A DNA stretch of 64,000 nt from positions 248,001-312,000 of the forward strand of contig CAMAFY010000001.1 of NCBI GenBank assembly GCA_945833885.1. Reading direction: 5' to 3'. Positions 48,124 to 57,447 of the stretch are shown here, piece by piece; the first letter of the stretch is position 1, and each line of letters starts with the position of its first letter. Origin of the DNA: an uncultured Bacteroidales bacterium. Lineage in GTDB: Bacteria; Bacteroidota; Bacteroidia; Bacteroidales; Bacteroidaceae. The position numbers were made by a program, and so were the translations under genes. The notes beneath the pieces were generated by a model. It saw nothing but the letters and a program-made list of their open reading frames with translations, did no database searches and was not told the DNA's origin.

Positions 48124-49659
48124 ATGCGTATCCCACATCGTCAATCCATTCTCCTCCTTTTCCTTTTCGTTTTGCTGCCAGGTTTTGCTGCTGCAGCCGA
48201 AGATGATTGTGAAATGGCACGACGGGCTGTTGTTTTTGCAGCCCGTGGCGAGGTGGTTCCTTGCAGAGTTCTTTACGATTCCCTCCAAAGTCTCAGTCCC
48301 GAAGTCCGCGACAGCGTGTTTCCACCGCAACAATCTCTCTTCTGTCGGCTTGCATTTGCACGTTCTGAAGGCAATGCCCGAAAGATATCATGTTTGATAG
48401 ATACTTTGGAACACACCTACGAAAGAAAGTTCGATGTCCGCGGATTGTTGGCGCTTGCAGATGTTCGTCTTGAGGCTCTTCGCGGTGAAGGACTCTGGTT
48501 AGACATGCAGGATTATTGTCAGGAACGGCTGAAATGGTGTGCGCGACGCACAATCAAGGCCTCGCGTCGCAAAACATTTCAACAGCATCTGGCGTTGGCA
48601 AAGCATTATGCCGCAAAACCTCCGGTCAGTATGCATTGGCGTTCAGAATCCTTTACGCTTCCCGTCAGTCGCGATTGGCCGGTATTGCTCCCGGTCAGTG
48701 CCGATGATGAACACCGATTGCCCTTTATGATACATAGCGGACAGTCCGCCAGTGTCATCAGCGAGGCCGACCTTAAAGAATGGGGCATCCGGCAGCCAGC
48801 CACCGAACCTCTGAACATTGATGTTCATGGACGCACGGTGCAGGCGCGTCCGGTGGTGATTGACAGCCTGCACATTGGCGACTTAACCATTTCCGATATG
48901 GTAATGTATGTCGTAGGTGCTGAAGTAGAGCCCCCTTATAACCGTGTACTTGGTACTGACATCCTCCGACGTTTACCCTATATTTTGCTCGGCGATGACC
49001 AAGCATTGTTCCGGCGTTCCGCACCATCAGACGGAAGTTCTGTCACGTTTACCGAAGGACTCTTAGGGAATTTGGCGGGAACACGGTCTCAAATGGTAGA
49101 ATATCCATTGATGTTGTCCCCCTCCGGTGCCATGACTTTCTCACACCCTGAGGGAACTGTCAACATGAATACGGCGGAAATGACGGCTTCAGAGCAGCCA
49201 GATACTGCCAACATACGCATTTGGAATCTGTATGATATAAAGAAATATGCCTTATGTTCCATTGATTTCCAGCATCACAGCATCATTTTTGCCGGACAAC
49301 GTGACTATTCTCCCCTCGGCATTAACGACTATATTTTGCAGGGCGATCTCTTTGGATTGTTGCGGAATGAGGCCTCGCTTTTGGTAAAAGCCACACCTGA
49401 AGAGGCCGCTGTGATGGATAAGGCATTGGACACCGCCCTCACACCTCCTGAGGCCGAATGTCTTGAAGTGCCATTCCGTCAGGCCCTTATCTCTGCGGAA
49501 GATGCTTCATTACTCGACATAAAACCCTCTTTGCTTATGTATTCACAACGGGGATTTCTTTACGAGGAAACGGTCGGAATGCAAGTGCTTACCCGCGTTC
49601 TCGACGCTGAACACATAGGCAATCATCGTATCGACCTTGAGAATATGCTTCTTTATTAA
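48124..49659 (+). CDS. Exported aspartic-protease-like protein lacking the catalytic Asp
   Basis: 511 aa from the ATG at 48124, which gives a signal peptide (LLLFLFVLLPGFAAAA); the upstream start would bury it. A helical region (about 25-170) is followed by a retropepsin-like segment: PFMIHSGQSASVIS near 201-214 and NRVLGTDILRRLPYILLGDD near 275-295. The first matches the D-T-G loop of aspartic proteases, but reads H-S-G with His204 in place of the nucleophilic Asp. The C-terminal half may be a second such lobe; no D-T/S-G is seen there. Probably a binding rather than cleaving protein. Followed by rlmD after 110 bases. Confidence 0.7.
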   Translation: MRIPHRQSILLLFLFVLLPGFAAAAEDDCEMARRAVVFAARGEVVPCRVLYDSLQSLSPEVRDSVFPPQQSLFCRLAFARSEGNARKISCLIDTLEHTYERKFDVRGLLALADVRLEALRGEGLWLDMQDYCQERLKWCARRTIKASRRKTFQQHLALAKHYAAKPPVSMHWRSESFTLPVSRDWPVLLPVSADDEHRLPFMIHSGQSASVISEADLKEWGIRQPATEPLNIDVHGRTVQARPVVIDSLHIGDLTISDMVMYVVGAEVEPPYNRVLGTDILRRLPYILLGDDQALFRRSAPSDGSSVTFTEGLLGNLAGTRSQMVEYPLMLSPSGAMTFSHPEGTVNMNTAEMTASEQPDTANIRIWNLYDIKKYALCSIDFQHHSIIFAGQRDYSPLGINDYILQGDLFGLLRNEASLLVKATPEEAAVMDKALDTALTPPEAECLEVPFRQALISAEDASLLDIKPSLLMYSQRGFLYEETVGMQVLTRVLDAEHIGNHRIDLENMLLY

Positions 49660-49769
49660 GCACATTCTACAGTCGTATCTGTCCCGTATTGCCGAATTAT
49701 CCGGCATCTTTCCTGAACCCAGATGCGCCTTCCCCGGCATTTGGAATCCAAACTATCACCATTCTGTTT

Positions 49770-51215
49770 ATGGCAAGAAAAAAGAAACCATTACCGATTC
49801 TTGAAAATATCCTTATTACGGACGTTGCCGCTGAAGGCAAAGCCCTGGCAAAAGTCGATGGCATGGCCGTCTTCGTACCATATGTTGTGCCAGGTGATGT
49901 CGTAGACATCCAAATTCGACGAAAAAAACACAGTTTTGCCGAGGGTGAAGCCGTAAAGTTCCACACCTACAGTCCGCAACGTACCGAGCCGTTCTGCCCA
50001 CATTACGGTGTGTGCGGCGGATGTAAATGGCAAATTCTTCCTTATGAAGAGCAACTTCGATGGAAACAAAAGCAGGTGATGGACCATCTGCAACGTATTG
50101 GAAAAGTGGAACTTCCGGAATGTATGCCCATTCTTGGAAGCAAACATATCCGTGAGTATCGCAACAAACTTGAATTCGGTTTCTCCAATAAGAAGTGGCT
50201 TACCCTTGAGCAAGTCAAGAGTGGTGAGGTTTTTGACCAGATGAACGCTTTGGGATTTCACATTTCCGGAGCCTTCGATAAGATACTTGACATTGAGGAG
50301 TGCCGTCTGATGGACGATATAAACAACCGTATCCGCAATGGACTACGCAATTATGCACTCGAACATTCACTATCGTTCTATGATATTCGTGCGAACAAAG
50401 GATTGCTTCGAGGCGTCATGATACGCACATCCAACAGTCCTGTTGAGAAGGGTAGTGCGGAAACAGAACTCATGGTTCTCGTACAATTCTGTATCATAAA
50501 CGATGCTGACCGTGAGGAAGCCATGGGTGTGATGCGGTATCTTCGCGATGCTTTCCCCTGTATCACCTCACTTCTTTATGTCAATAACACGAAGTGTAAC
50601 GATACCATTTCCGATCTTGATGTCGTCACTTTCGCTGGAACCGACTACATTTTTGAGTGCATGGAGGGACTGCGTTTCAAGGTCGGTCCGAAAAGTTTCT
50701 ACCAGACGAATACCGAACAGGCGTACGAACTCTATAAGGTTGCCCGCAATTTCGCCGCTTTAACCGGTGATGAACTGGTATACGACCTGTATACAGGAAC
50801 GGGAACCATCGCCAATTTCGTTGCAAGTGCTGCACGTAAGGTCATAGGTATTGAATATGTTCCGGAAGCCATTGAGGATGCAAAGGAAAATGCCCGTCTT
50901 AATGGTCTTGATGATAAGACCCTTTTCTATGCGGGTGACATGAAAGACATCCTTACGGACGAATTCGTGGCAGAGCATGGCCGACCCGATGTCATCATCA
51001 CCGACCCTCCTCGTGCCGGAATGCACGCCGATGTCGTACAAGTTATTCTGAACGCTGCCCCCAAACGTGTGGTATATGTCAGTTGTAATCCCGCCACTCA
51101 GGCGCGCGACCTTCAGATGCTTGACCCGCTTTATCGCGTAGAAGCCGTTCAGCCGGTCGATATGTTCCCCCATACACACCATGTAGAAAATGTCGTACTC
51201 CTCACGCTACGCTAA
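49770..51215 (+). CDS. rlmD: 23S rRNA (uracil-C5)-methyltransferase RlmD-like
   Basis: 481 aa from MARKKKPLPILEN; the frame opens earlier, but the family starts here with a TRAM domain (ITDVAAEGKALAKVDGMAVFV). A 4Fe-4S site is intact: CPHYGVCGGCKW (Cys76, Cys82, Cys85) plus Cys178. SAM-binding VYDLYTGTGTIANFVA, ITDPPRAGMHADV and nucleophile Cys439 in VYVSCNPATQARDL. Methylates a uridine in 23S rRNA; the exact site (U1939 or U747) is not certain, since Bacteroidetes often have several paralogues. It overlaps the start of the next gene. Confidence 0.9.
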   Translation: MARKKKPLPILENILITDVAAEGKALAKVDGMAVFVPYVVPGDVVDIQIRRKKHSFAEGEAVKFHTYSPQRTEPFCPHYGVCGGCKWQILPYEEQLRWKQKQVMDHLQRIGKVELPECMPILGSKHIREYRNKLEFGFSNKKWLTLEQVKSGEVFDQMNALGFHISGAFDKILDIEECRLMDDINNRIRNGLRNYALEHSLSFYDIRANKGLLRGVMIRTSNSPVEKGSAETELMVLVQFCIINDADREEAMGVMRYLRDAFPCITSLLYVNNTKCNDTISDLDVVTFAGTDYIFECMEGLRFKVGPKSFYQTNTEQAYELYKVARNFAALTGDELVYDLYTGTGTIANFVASAARKVIGIEYVPEAIEDAKENARLNGLDDKTLFYAGDMKDILTDEFVAEHGRPDVIITDPPRAGMHADVVQVILNAAPKRVVYVSCNPATQARDLQMLDPLYRVEAVQPVDMFPHTHHVENVVLLTLR

Positions 51216-51885
51216 CTTACGTGTCATGGTTGTTCATGCCGATGTCGAATCGTTATGGACAATCGTGACACATTTGCGCACAACGGATTACCGACAAGTA
51301 TGTGGCATGATGCGCGATTTCCCATTTTGGGAGCCGCTCCCCGATGAGGAAACATTCTGGAAATTTGCCACTTATTTTGTCAATCGCAATAGCAAAGCCT
51401 TTCTCGGAACGTTCCTGAAAGCCATGGTCAGCATCCACACCCACCGGCCAATGAACTTCTCTTCACCGGCATTTGAGGAATTTACCGCTGTTTGTATCAC
51501 GGATATCGACTGTAGAAAGGTCATCGAAGCCGTCGCACCTCTCCTCTCAACTCCGGAGTCACTTGCTCGTTTTCTTACGCTTCTACCACCGATTAAGCAA
51601 AATCACACCCTGCTTGTCAACACGTTGTTTCACATTTCTACGGATGTTGCGCGCTTCCTTTTCTTCAAAGAACTCAAACAACACGATGATGATACAGCCA
51701 TGTTGCGGCGTTACGCCGTAGAACTTATCCGTCGTGGTGACCGCCGTTCCTTTAATCTTGCCTGCATTCTGCAAAGATATTTCGCTTTAGAAGGCGTACC
51801 CGGAACCTTTGCATTGGAAATCCCGGAATACGAACTGTCACGGCTTGACCAATATTCCGCCTTCTTGAAAATCCTTTCAAGATAG
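51190..51885 (+). CDS. Unknown protein encoded downstream of rlmD
   Basis: 231 aa if it starts at the ATG at 51190 (26-base overlap with rlmD); an alternative ATG at 51226 starts 10 bases after the rlmD stop and would give 219 aa. No signal peptide or membrane helix; mostly helical, with Leu- and Phe-rich stretches (FWKFATYFVNRNSKAFLG, ALEIPEYELSRLDQYSAFLK). I recognise no family. The tight coupling to rlmD suggests co-translation, but does not tell a function. The 312 bases after it (51886-52197) show no gene or signal I can support. Confidence 0.65.
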   Translation: MSYSSRYANLRVMVVHADVESLWTIVTHLRTTDYRQVCGMMRDFPFWEPLPDEETFWKFATYFVNRNSKAFLGTFLKAMVSIHTHRPMNFSSPAFEEFTAVCITDIDCRKVIEAVAPLLSTPESLARFLTLLPPIKQNHTLLVNTLFHISTDVARFLFFKELKQHDDDTAMLRRYAVELIRRGDRRSFNLACILQRYFALEGVPGTFALEIPEYELSRLDQYSAFLKILSR

Positions 51886-52197
51886 ATCTTTTCTTGTAAC
51901 AGCTCCATCGTTAACAGCAAACAACAAGACGAAAGGTAGCGAATGTCTACTCCTTAATACTCAGTGAAGGGCATTCCCTTTAGATTTCCTTGATAAAAGT
52001 TAGGAAAGTTTTCGTTAAGCCAGACGAGCAGAACGGAAGCATTTGAAATCTGTATAGGTTGTGCCATGGCGAAAAAACGAAGGATGAAATCCAAGACTTA
52101 AAGTTTTTCAATTCAAAGTAATTGATTATACATAAGAAATCCCCAAAAAATACAAGGTAAATTCATTGAACATCCTTATCTATCCCCCCAATTTTCT

Positions 52198-52623
52198 ATG
52201 GAACCTATCTTTTATAGCAAAATCGATATTCAAATACGTTTCAATGACCTTGACGCATATCGTCATGTCAACAACAATAGTTATTTCTCCTATTACGACC
52301 TTGGCAAGGACGAATACTTCCGTGAAGTTTTCCCTCCTGACTTCCGTCTTCAGACCGTTGTCCCCATCATCGCAAATATCAAGGCCGATTTTCTTTCGCC
52401 CATATTCTATGGTGATAAGATTGTAATGGAGACACGTTGTAGCCGACTTGGCAACAAAAGTTTCACTCTTCAGCAGCGTGCTGTCAATGTTTCCACGAGG
52501 CAAGTGGTATGCGAAAGCGAAACTGTGATGGTATTTTTCGATATTACAACGCAGAAATCATCGCCCATTCCACCACTTTATCGCCAGAACATCATTGCTT
52601 TCGAACGTGGTCAGGTCTCCTGA
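52198..52623 (+). CDS. Hotdog-fold acyl-CoA thioesterase
   Basis: 141 aa, 4HBT family. The active-site helix region reads IQIRFNDLDAYRHVNNNSYFSYYDLGKDEYF, where the R-x-x-D-x-D-x-x-x-H-V-N pattern carries the catalytic Asp. Hydrolyses short- or medium-chain acyl-CoA or acyl-ACP; substrate unknown. It lies 33 bases upstream of aroB and is probably co-transcribed with it. Confidence 0.88.
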   Translation: MEPIFYSKIDIQIRFNDLDAYRHVNNNSYFSYYDLGKDEYFREVFPPDFRLQTVVPIIANIKADFLSPIFYGDKIVMETRCSRLGNKSFTLQQRAVNVSTRQVVCESETVMVFFDITTQKSSPIPPLYRQNIIAFERGQVS

Positions 52624-52656
52624 TGTCAAAGTTCTCTCCCGAATATCTCAAACAAT

Positions 52657-53727
52657 ATGCAAGAAATCAACTATACAGACCATCCTTCAGAAACGCTTTC
52701 TGAAATAATCAATGCCATAAAACCCGACAAGGTCTTCTATCTTGCCGATAGCAATACTGCGCACCATTGCCTGCCGCACATTGTCGGTCCTGACGCTTTA
52801 TGTCATGTAATTCGTGCCGGGGAAGCGTCAAAAGTGTGGGAAACCCTTGTTGATGTATTGCAATGGCTCTCAGTTTCGGGATGTACACGTCATTCTTTGC
52901 TTGTCAATGTTGGAGGTGGAGTCGTCACCGATCTCGGAGGATTCGCCGCAGGTATCTTCAAGCGTGGCATTCGTTTCGTGAACATTCCCACATCGTTGCT
53001 CGCTATGGTCGACGCTTCCGTGGGTGGAAAAACAGGAATTGATTTCAACGGCTGCAAGAATGAGGTTGGTTGTTTTGTCTCAGCATCCCGTGTTATTATA
53101 GCCCCAGTCTTACTTCGTACACTTGATGTTCAGAATTTTCTCAGTGGATATGCCGAGATGTTGAAGCATTCTCTCTTGATTGGCGCAAAAAACTGGGAAC
53201 TTCACATTAAATTTCTTGAAGATTTCCATTCTGCATCCCCCTTTTCTGAAGATTTTATGCAGGAAATGCTTCAGACATTACAGCCACTTATCCAGGAAAG
53301 TATTGCCTTCAAACAGAGAATAGTAACAGAAGACCCTACAGAGCGTGGACTACGGAAATGTTTGAATCTTGGACACACGCTTGGACATGCTCTTGAAAGT
53401 CTTCTGTTGACCAAAGGAACTCCGGTGCTTCATGGCTATGCCGTGGCTTGGGGACTTGTGGCATGTCTCTTCATCAGTGCTTCTTCCTATGGATTTTCTT
53501 CGGACATCCTTCGAATTACGGCGCGGAACGTCATGGAAAATTATGGTCGACCGGCTATAACCTGCGATGATTATGACGCCATACGTCGTCTTCTCCTTCA
53601 TGATAAGAAGAATATTTCCGGACAAATACGCTTTACGCTTCTTGAAGAGCCTGGAAAAATGATCTTAGATGCAGAACCTTCTGTAAATCTTATCAACGAT
53701 GCTCTTGATTTTCTCCGAGAAGCCTGA
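52657..53727 (+). CDS. aroB: 3-dehydroquinate synthase
   Basis: 356 aa. Converts DAHP to 3-dehydroquinate in the shikimate pathway, using NAD and a divalent metal. Signatures: VNVGGGVVTDLGGFAAGIFKRG, FVNIPTSLLAMVDASVGGKTGID, SGYAEMLKHSLL, LNLGHTLGHALES and LHGYAVAWGL, which contain the metal ligands (Glu of YAEM, His of GHTLGHA, His of LHGYAV). No other aro gene is in the window. Confidence 0.95.
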   Translation: MQEINYTDHPSETLSEIINAIKPDKVFYLADSNTAHHCLPHIVGPDALCHVIRAGEASKVWETLVDVLQWLSVSGCTRHSLLVNVGGGVVTDLGGFAAGIFKRGIRFVNIPTSLLAMVDASVGGKTGIDFNGCKNEVGCFVSASRVIIAPVLLRTLDVQNFLSGYAEMLKHSLLIGAKNWELHIKFLEDFHSASPFSEDFMQEMLQTLQPLIQESIAFKQRIVTEDPTERGLRKCLNLGHTLGHALESLLLTKGTPVLHGYAVAWGLVACLFISASSYGFSSDILRITARNVMENYGRPAITCDDYDAIRRLLLHDKKNISGQIRFTLLEEPGKMILDAEPSVNLINDALDFLREA

Positions 53728-53875
53728 CACACTTATATGATATGTTCAACCGAATGTCATAAATCTCCTCATTCTTTTTTCAAAGTAATCATCAACACAA
53801 TACTATAATGCTAACGGGCGATATTTGATGTTTCAGTTCTCTATTTCGCACCGTCACGAAAAACACACCGTATTT

Positions 53876-55066
53876 ATGAAAAATATCCGCACGTATATTC
53901 CAAAAGGCTTACCATGTCTTCTATTGGTAATTATCTTCTTTGGTTATCTGGCTAACACGATGGGCCTTGCCAATATGCTGAACACTATTATGCATACGGC
54001 CCACGACCTTTTATTGAATACCGTATTTTATCTCATGGGTATTTGTGTTATTACCGGAGCACTTGGCAAAGTCTTTGTAGAATTTGGAGTAGTTGACATG
54101 ATTCAGCGTCTTCTTCGTCCTGTGATGTCTCCGCTCTTCAACCTTCCCGGTGTTGCATCTTTGGGAGCGGTTCTCACATTCCTTAGTGACAATCCTGCCA
54201 TCATATCCCTTTCGAAGGACCGTAAATTCAGCAAATACTTCAAGAAATACCAACTCATTTCCCTTACCAATTTCGGTACAGCCTTTGGTATGGGACTCAT
54301 TGTTATTGTCTTTATGATCGGACAAGGCTATTTTGCCGCTCCGTTTATCGGACTTCTTGGCGCGTTTGCCGGTTGTATTATATCCACTCGTTTGATGCAG
54401 CATTTCATTTGCAAGGACTATCCTGCCTATCGCGAGGAACCTGCCAATGAGGAGTGTGTGGATGAATCGCTGGATGATTCGGAATTCGAACAAGAGGGTC
54501 CCAAACATAAGGATTCCACTTTCATAAGAACTTTGAACGCTCTTCTCGATGGTGGAAAGAGTGGTGTGGAGATTGGTCTTGCCATCATCCCCGGTGTTCT
54601 CATCATTTCTACAATGGTGATGATGCTGACTTTTGGAGGACAGGTTGTTGGCTCGGATGTTTCTGGCGTAGAAAACGTCGTTTATACCGGCGGAGCCTAT
54701 GAAGGAACACGGCTTTTACCCTGGTTGGCAGGTCATATCAACATCGTTTTCGAATGGTTATTCGGTTTCACCGCCCCTGAACTCATTGCTTTTCCCATTA
54801 CAGCCTTAGGTGCTGTGGGTGCAGCATTGAGCCTTATCCCGGAATTTGCAAAACAAGGGATACTCGATGGCAACGCTATTGCTGTCTGCACCGCGATGGG
54901 TATGTGCTGGAGTGGATATCTTTCCACCCATACAGCCATGCTCGATTCTCTCGGATTCCGCAATCTTTTGTCGCGAGCCTTTGTCGCTCACTTCTTCGGA
55001 GGCATAGGTGCTGGTATCGTTGCTCATATCTTCTACCTGCTTTTATCCTTAGCAGGAGCGGTATAG
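53876..55066 (+). CDS. Gate-domain (nucleoside recognition) membrane protein
   Basis: 396 aa from MKNIRTYIPKG; the earlier in-frame ATG at 53825 would add a hydrophilic His-rich leader. About eight to ten helices. The N-terminal half carries the Gate/nucleoside-recognition pattern (GICVITGALGKVFVEFGV, LTFLSDNPAIISLSKDRKF), and the C-terminal half repeats it (SGVEIGLAIIPGVLIIS, GLNGNAIAVCTA-like ILDGNAIAVCTAMGM), with a polar acidic loop between them. Related proteins occur in spore maturation and nucleoside transport contexts. Substrate unknown. Stand-alone gene. Confidence 0.75.
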   Translation: MKNIRTYIPKGLPCLLLVIIFFGYLANTMGLANMLNTIMHTAHDLLLNTVFYLMGICVITGALGKVFVEFGVVDMIQRLLRPVMSPLFNLPGVASLGAVLTFLSDNPAIISLSKDRKFSKYFKKYQLISLTNFGTAFGMGLIVIVFMIGQGYFAAPFIGLLGAFAGCIISTRLMQHFICKDYPAYREEPANEECVDESLDDSEFEQEGPKHKDSTFIRTLNALLDGGKSGVEIGLAIIPGVLIISTMVMMLTFGGQVVGSDVSGVENVVYTGGAYEGTRLLPWLAGHINIVFEWLFGFTAPELIAFPITALGAVGAALSLIPEFAKQGILDGNAIAVCTAMGMCWSGYLSTHTAMLDSLGFRNLLSRAFVAHFFGGIGAGIVAHIFYLLLSLAGAV

Positions 55067-55417
55067 ATCAAATTCCTCTAATAGGATGTAAATGATTTTC
55101 CAAACGAAACCTTTGTGACAGCAAACAACTTGTCAAAACAATTGATAAGATTCTGTTGCTTAATTTGAAATAGATTTCAGAGTCTTTATCACAGAAGACG
55201 TTTATTCATGACATGCTTAATTGCAGGTTTATAGCACTGATATCCGAAAAAACAACTTTTGCATAAACGACTTTTCAAGATCTAAATTGGTTGTTTGTGC
55301 CTAAAAGTCCAACTTTCCGGAATCCGACAACAAGAATAGTTCTTAAAATATATTGGATTTAAGAACCTGCAAATCTGAAGTTTATTTCGAAAACTCAGAT
55401 ATATATTGCAATAAAAT

Positions 55418-55466
55418 CGGCAGACTATCGATTAAACTTTGAAAAAAGGTATTCGAAAGTCTGCCG
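55418..55466 (-). terminator. Terminator after the PAS-domain gene
   Basis: CGGCAGACT (55418-55426) is a perfect inverted copy of AGTCTGCCG (55458-55466); on the minus strand it is followed by ATTTTATT. It lies 25 bases after the PAS gene stop. The 424-base gap 55067-55490 otherwise holds only A/T-rich sequence and a vague core-like stretch near 55250-55315. Confidence 0.75.
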
Positions 55467-55490
55467 AAAATTCTTATAATAACTGTTATT

Positions 55491-55832
55491 TCAGTTTTTA
55501 TCGCGGTTATAGGTCGGACATTCATCGGGAAGAGTGATGGAAAGTTCTATTAGTCCGGCGACATATCCATCGTCTGTTTCATACCATGGAGCCTGATGTA
55601 TCAGTCGTTTTTGCCCCTGTTTGATGATTTTGTATGTGTTGCTTTCGCCTGTTTCTATAAGATGTTTGATGATTTCCTTTGATTTTTCGTTGTGACAATT
55701 AAACAGATTCATACCCAAAACATTGCCGTCGCGGCTAATTGCAAGGCTGTTTTGATAAATGACCACGCCATCTCGGTTGCAAACGGTGGCGGCATAAGCG
55801 ACATGTTGTAAATAATCAAATACCTGTTTCAT
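55491..55832 (-). CDS. Small single PAS-domain protein
   Basis: 113 aa with only a PAS-like fold and nothing else. VCNRDGVVIYQN gives the first strand-turn-strand; LGMNLFNCHNEKSKEIIKHL resembles the C-H-x-x-K-S segment of PAS domains in DUF438-type proteins; TYKIIKQGQKRLIHQAPWY and GYVAGLIELSITL form the later strands. PAS folds sense ligands, redox state or bind cofactors. No output domain is attached, and no signalling gene lies next to it. Function unknown. Confidence 0.6.
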   Translation of the reverse strand: MKQVFDYLQHVAYAATVCNRDGVVIYQNSLAISRDGNVLGMNLFNCHNEKSKEIIKHLIETGESNTYKIIKQGQKRLIHQAPWYETDDGYVAGLIELSITLPDECPTYNRDKN

Positions 55833-56037
55833 ATTACATTGAGTTGAAAGTATTGTAAAAGATTGTTGTTGTTCGGATGATTAACGGAGAAAGTTATGTT
55901 CATTCATATTTCTAAAAGAAGACCTTCCCATTGAATGCTATGAAAGACAGAAAGCGGATATTGCAATGGATGGTTCCGATGGTGAGAAAAGCAAAGGTTA
56001 TTTTCGGAAATGTTGTTGTTATTCTGTTGAAAGTAGG

Positions 56038-56045
56038 TAAATTTG
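56038..56045 (+). promoter_or_regulatory. Promoter for the metallophosphoesterase (-7 and -33)
   Basis: TAAATTTG matches TAnnTTTG. A GTTG at 56015-56018 lies 19 bases upstream, the right spacing for the Bacteroidetes -33 box. Best promoter in the window; leader of about 80 bases. Confidence 0.65.
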
Positions 56046-56130
56046 CGCAATAAGAGAATTAGACGGATGGGGAATACCCAGGCACAGATTCCATAACATT
56101 CGTCTGACAATAAAACAAAAATTAGAACAA

Positions 56131-57174
56131 ATGATGCGATATGTCTTCCTTTTTGCCATCATTTTAATCGTGTTGGTAGTATGTCTTCTCCCTTTTGCCC
56201 TATGTCGGGCAATGGCGTTCTTGTGCCGAACGTCTCCTTTTTGGCATCTTTTCTGGCGTTCACTTGGTATATTAAGCAGTCTATGTGTGGCATTTGCGCT
56301 CTGCTACGGCTATATTTGGGGGTCGGAACGTCTTGTAACGACTCAATATACTTATGCCCATCCACAAATACCACAGGCTTTTGATGGCTATCGCATTGTA
56401 CAAATCTCCGATTGGCATCTCGGAACTTTTGCTAATCGTCGTGATATTGTGGAGAATGTCGTGGAGCATATAAATGCCCTTAATCCCGATTTAATTGTCT
56501 TTACTGGCGATTTAGTGAACTTTAAGGCGGAAGAAGCAGAGCATTTTGAGGCCATTTTGGCACGTCTTCATGCACAGGACGGCATCATAAGTATAATGGG
56601 CAATCACGATTACATGATGTATCGGAACGACATTTTCCCAAAGGACCGCTACAAGGAAGTTAAACGTTTACAGGACCTTCAACAACGAATAGGTTGGCGT
56701 TTGCTGCTCAATGAGCATTATATGTTAGAACGCGGAAACGAAAGAATAGCCATTGTAGGGCTTGAAAACAATGGTGATGGCATCCATGTGCCAGAGTATG
56801 ACCGCTATCTAAACGACGCTTTTGATGGTGTTCCGCGCAATAATTTCAGTATTCTTCTCAGTCATAATCCCGCATATTGGCGCAGTCATGTACTTCCAAA
56901 CTCGCCGGCTCAACTTCAATTAGCAGGTCATACCCATGCCATGCAACTGCAAATTTTCGGTTGGAGTCCGTCATCCTGGATATATAAGAATTGGTATGGG
57001 CGCTACGATGATTGGGGAAATGTGCCTGCTTCGGCAGATGGAATGAGCGGCGCTACAGCGAAAAACAACAAACTACGTTCGATATTTGTGAGCCGGGGAA
57101 TTGGCTCTGTTGGTATTCCCTTCCGACTTGGAGCGTGGCCCGAATTGGTGGAAATCACATTAAAGCGCATTTAA
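56131..57174 (+). CDS. Membrane-anchored metallophosphoesterase
   Basis: 347 aa. Two or three N-terminal transmembrane helices (about 3-70, including VFLFAIILIVLVVCLLPFAL), then a calcineurin-like domain with the full metal motif set: QISDWHLGTFA, FTGDLVNF, MGNHDYMM, LSHNPAYW and LAGHTHAMQL. The C-terminal SRGIGSVGIPFRLGAWPE is typical of YkuE-like enzymes, which are related to lipid-type substrates. Substrate not predictable here. The catalytic part should face the periplasm or cytoplasm next to the inner membrane. Confidence 0.9.
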   Translation: MMRYVFLFAIILIVLVVCLLPFALCRAMAFLCRTSPFWHLFWRSLGILSSLCVAFALCYGYIWGSERLVTTQYTYAHPQIPQAFDGYRIVQISDWHLGTFANRRDIVENVVEHINALNPDLIVFTGDLVNFKAEEAEHFEAILARLHAQDGIISIMGNHDYMMYRNDIFPKDRYKEVKRLQDLQQRIGWRLLLNEHYMLERGNERIAIVGLENNGDGIHVPEYDRYLNDAFDGVPRNNFSILLSHNPAYWRSHVLPNSPAQLQLAGHTHAMQLQIFGWSPSSWIYKNWYGRYDDWGNVPASADGMSGATAKNNKLRSIFVSRGIGSVGIPFRLGAWPELVEITLKRI

Positions 57175-57360
57175 AGCCTTAGGAAATACGGCAGCAGTCA
57201 TCGATAAAGAGGAGGAGATGTATGGTTTAATCCAACGTCTTTTATCTAAAAAGTAAGAATCCTAAAAAGGTATTTACCGACTGCATTCTCTAAATTTTCA
57301 CAGAATCCCCTTTACATTTCTGACGACTTCCCCATATTCTTCCGTAAAAATGAAAATAAG

Positions 57361-57397
57361 AGACATCGGAACAGATGTATTGCTCCGATGTCTTTTT
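57361..57397. terminator. Bidirectional terminator between convergent genes
   Basis: AGACATCGGA (57361-57370) is a perfect inverted copy of TCCGATGTCT (57384-57393), followed by TTTTT on the plus strand and a T-rich stretch on the minus strand. It separates the metallophosphoesterase from the convergent lipoprotein. Confidence 0.8.
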
Positions 57398-57447
57398 GTG
57401 AGACTTCACTTTTCACTATGGAAAAGTTTGAATCCGTCTTCTAAGGT

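Noticed and set aside
55243-55318. A further 22-bp array near 55.25 kb
   Set aside because: Core-like stretches (AAATTGGTTGTTT, AAAGTCCAACTTT) occur but their spacing is about 19-20 bases and irregular, so I do not count it.
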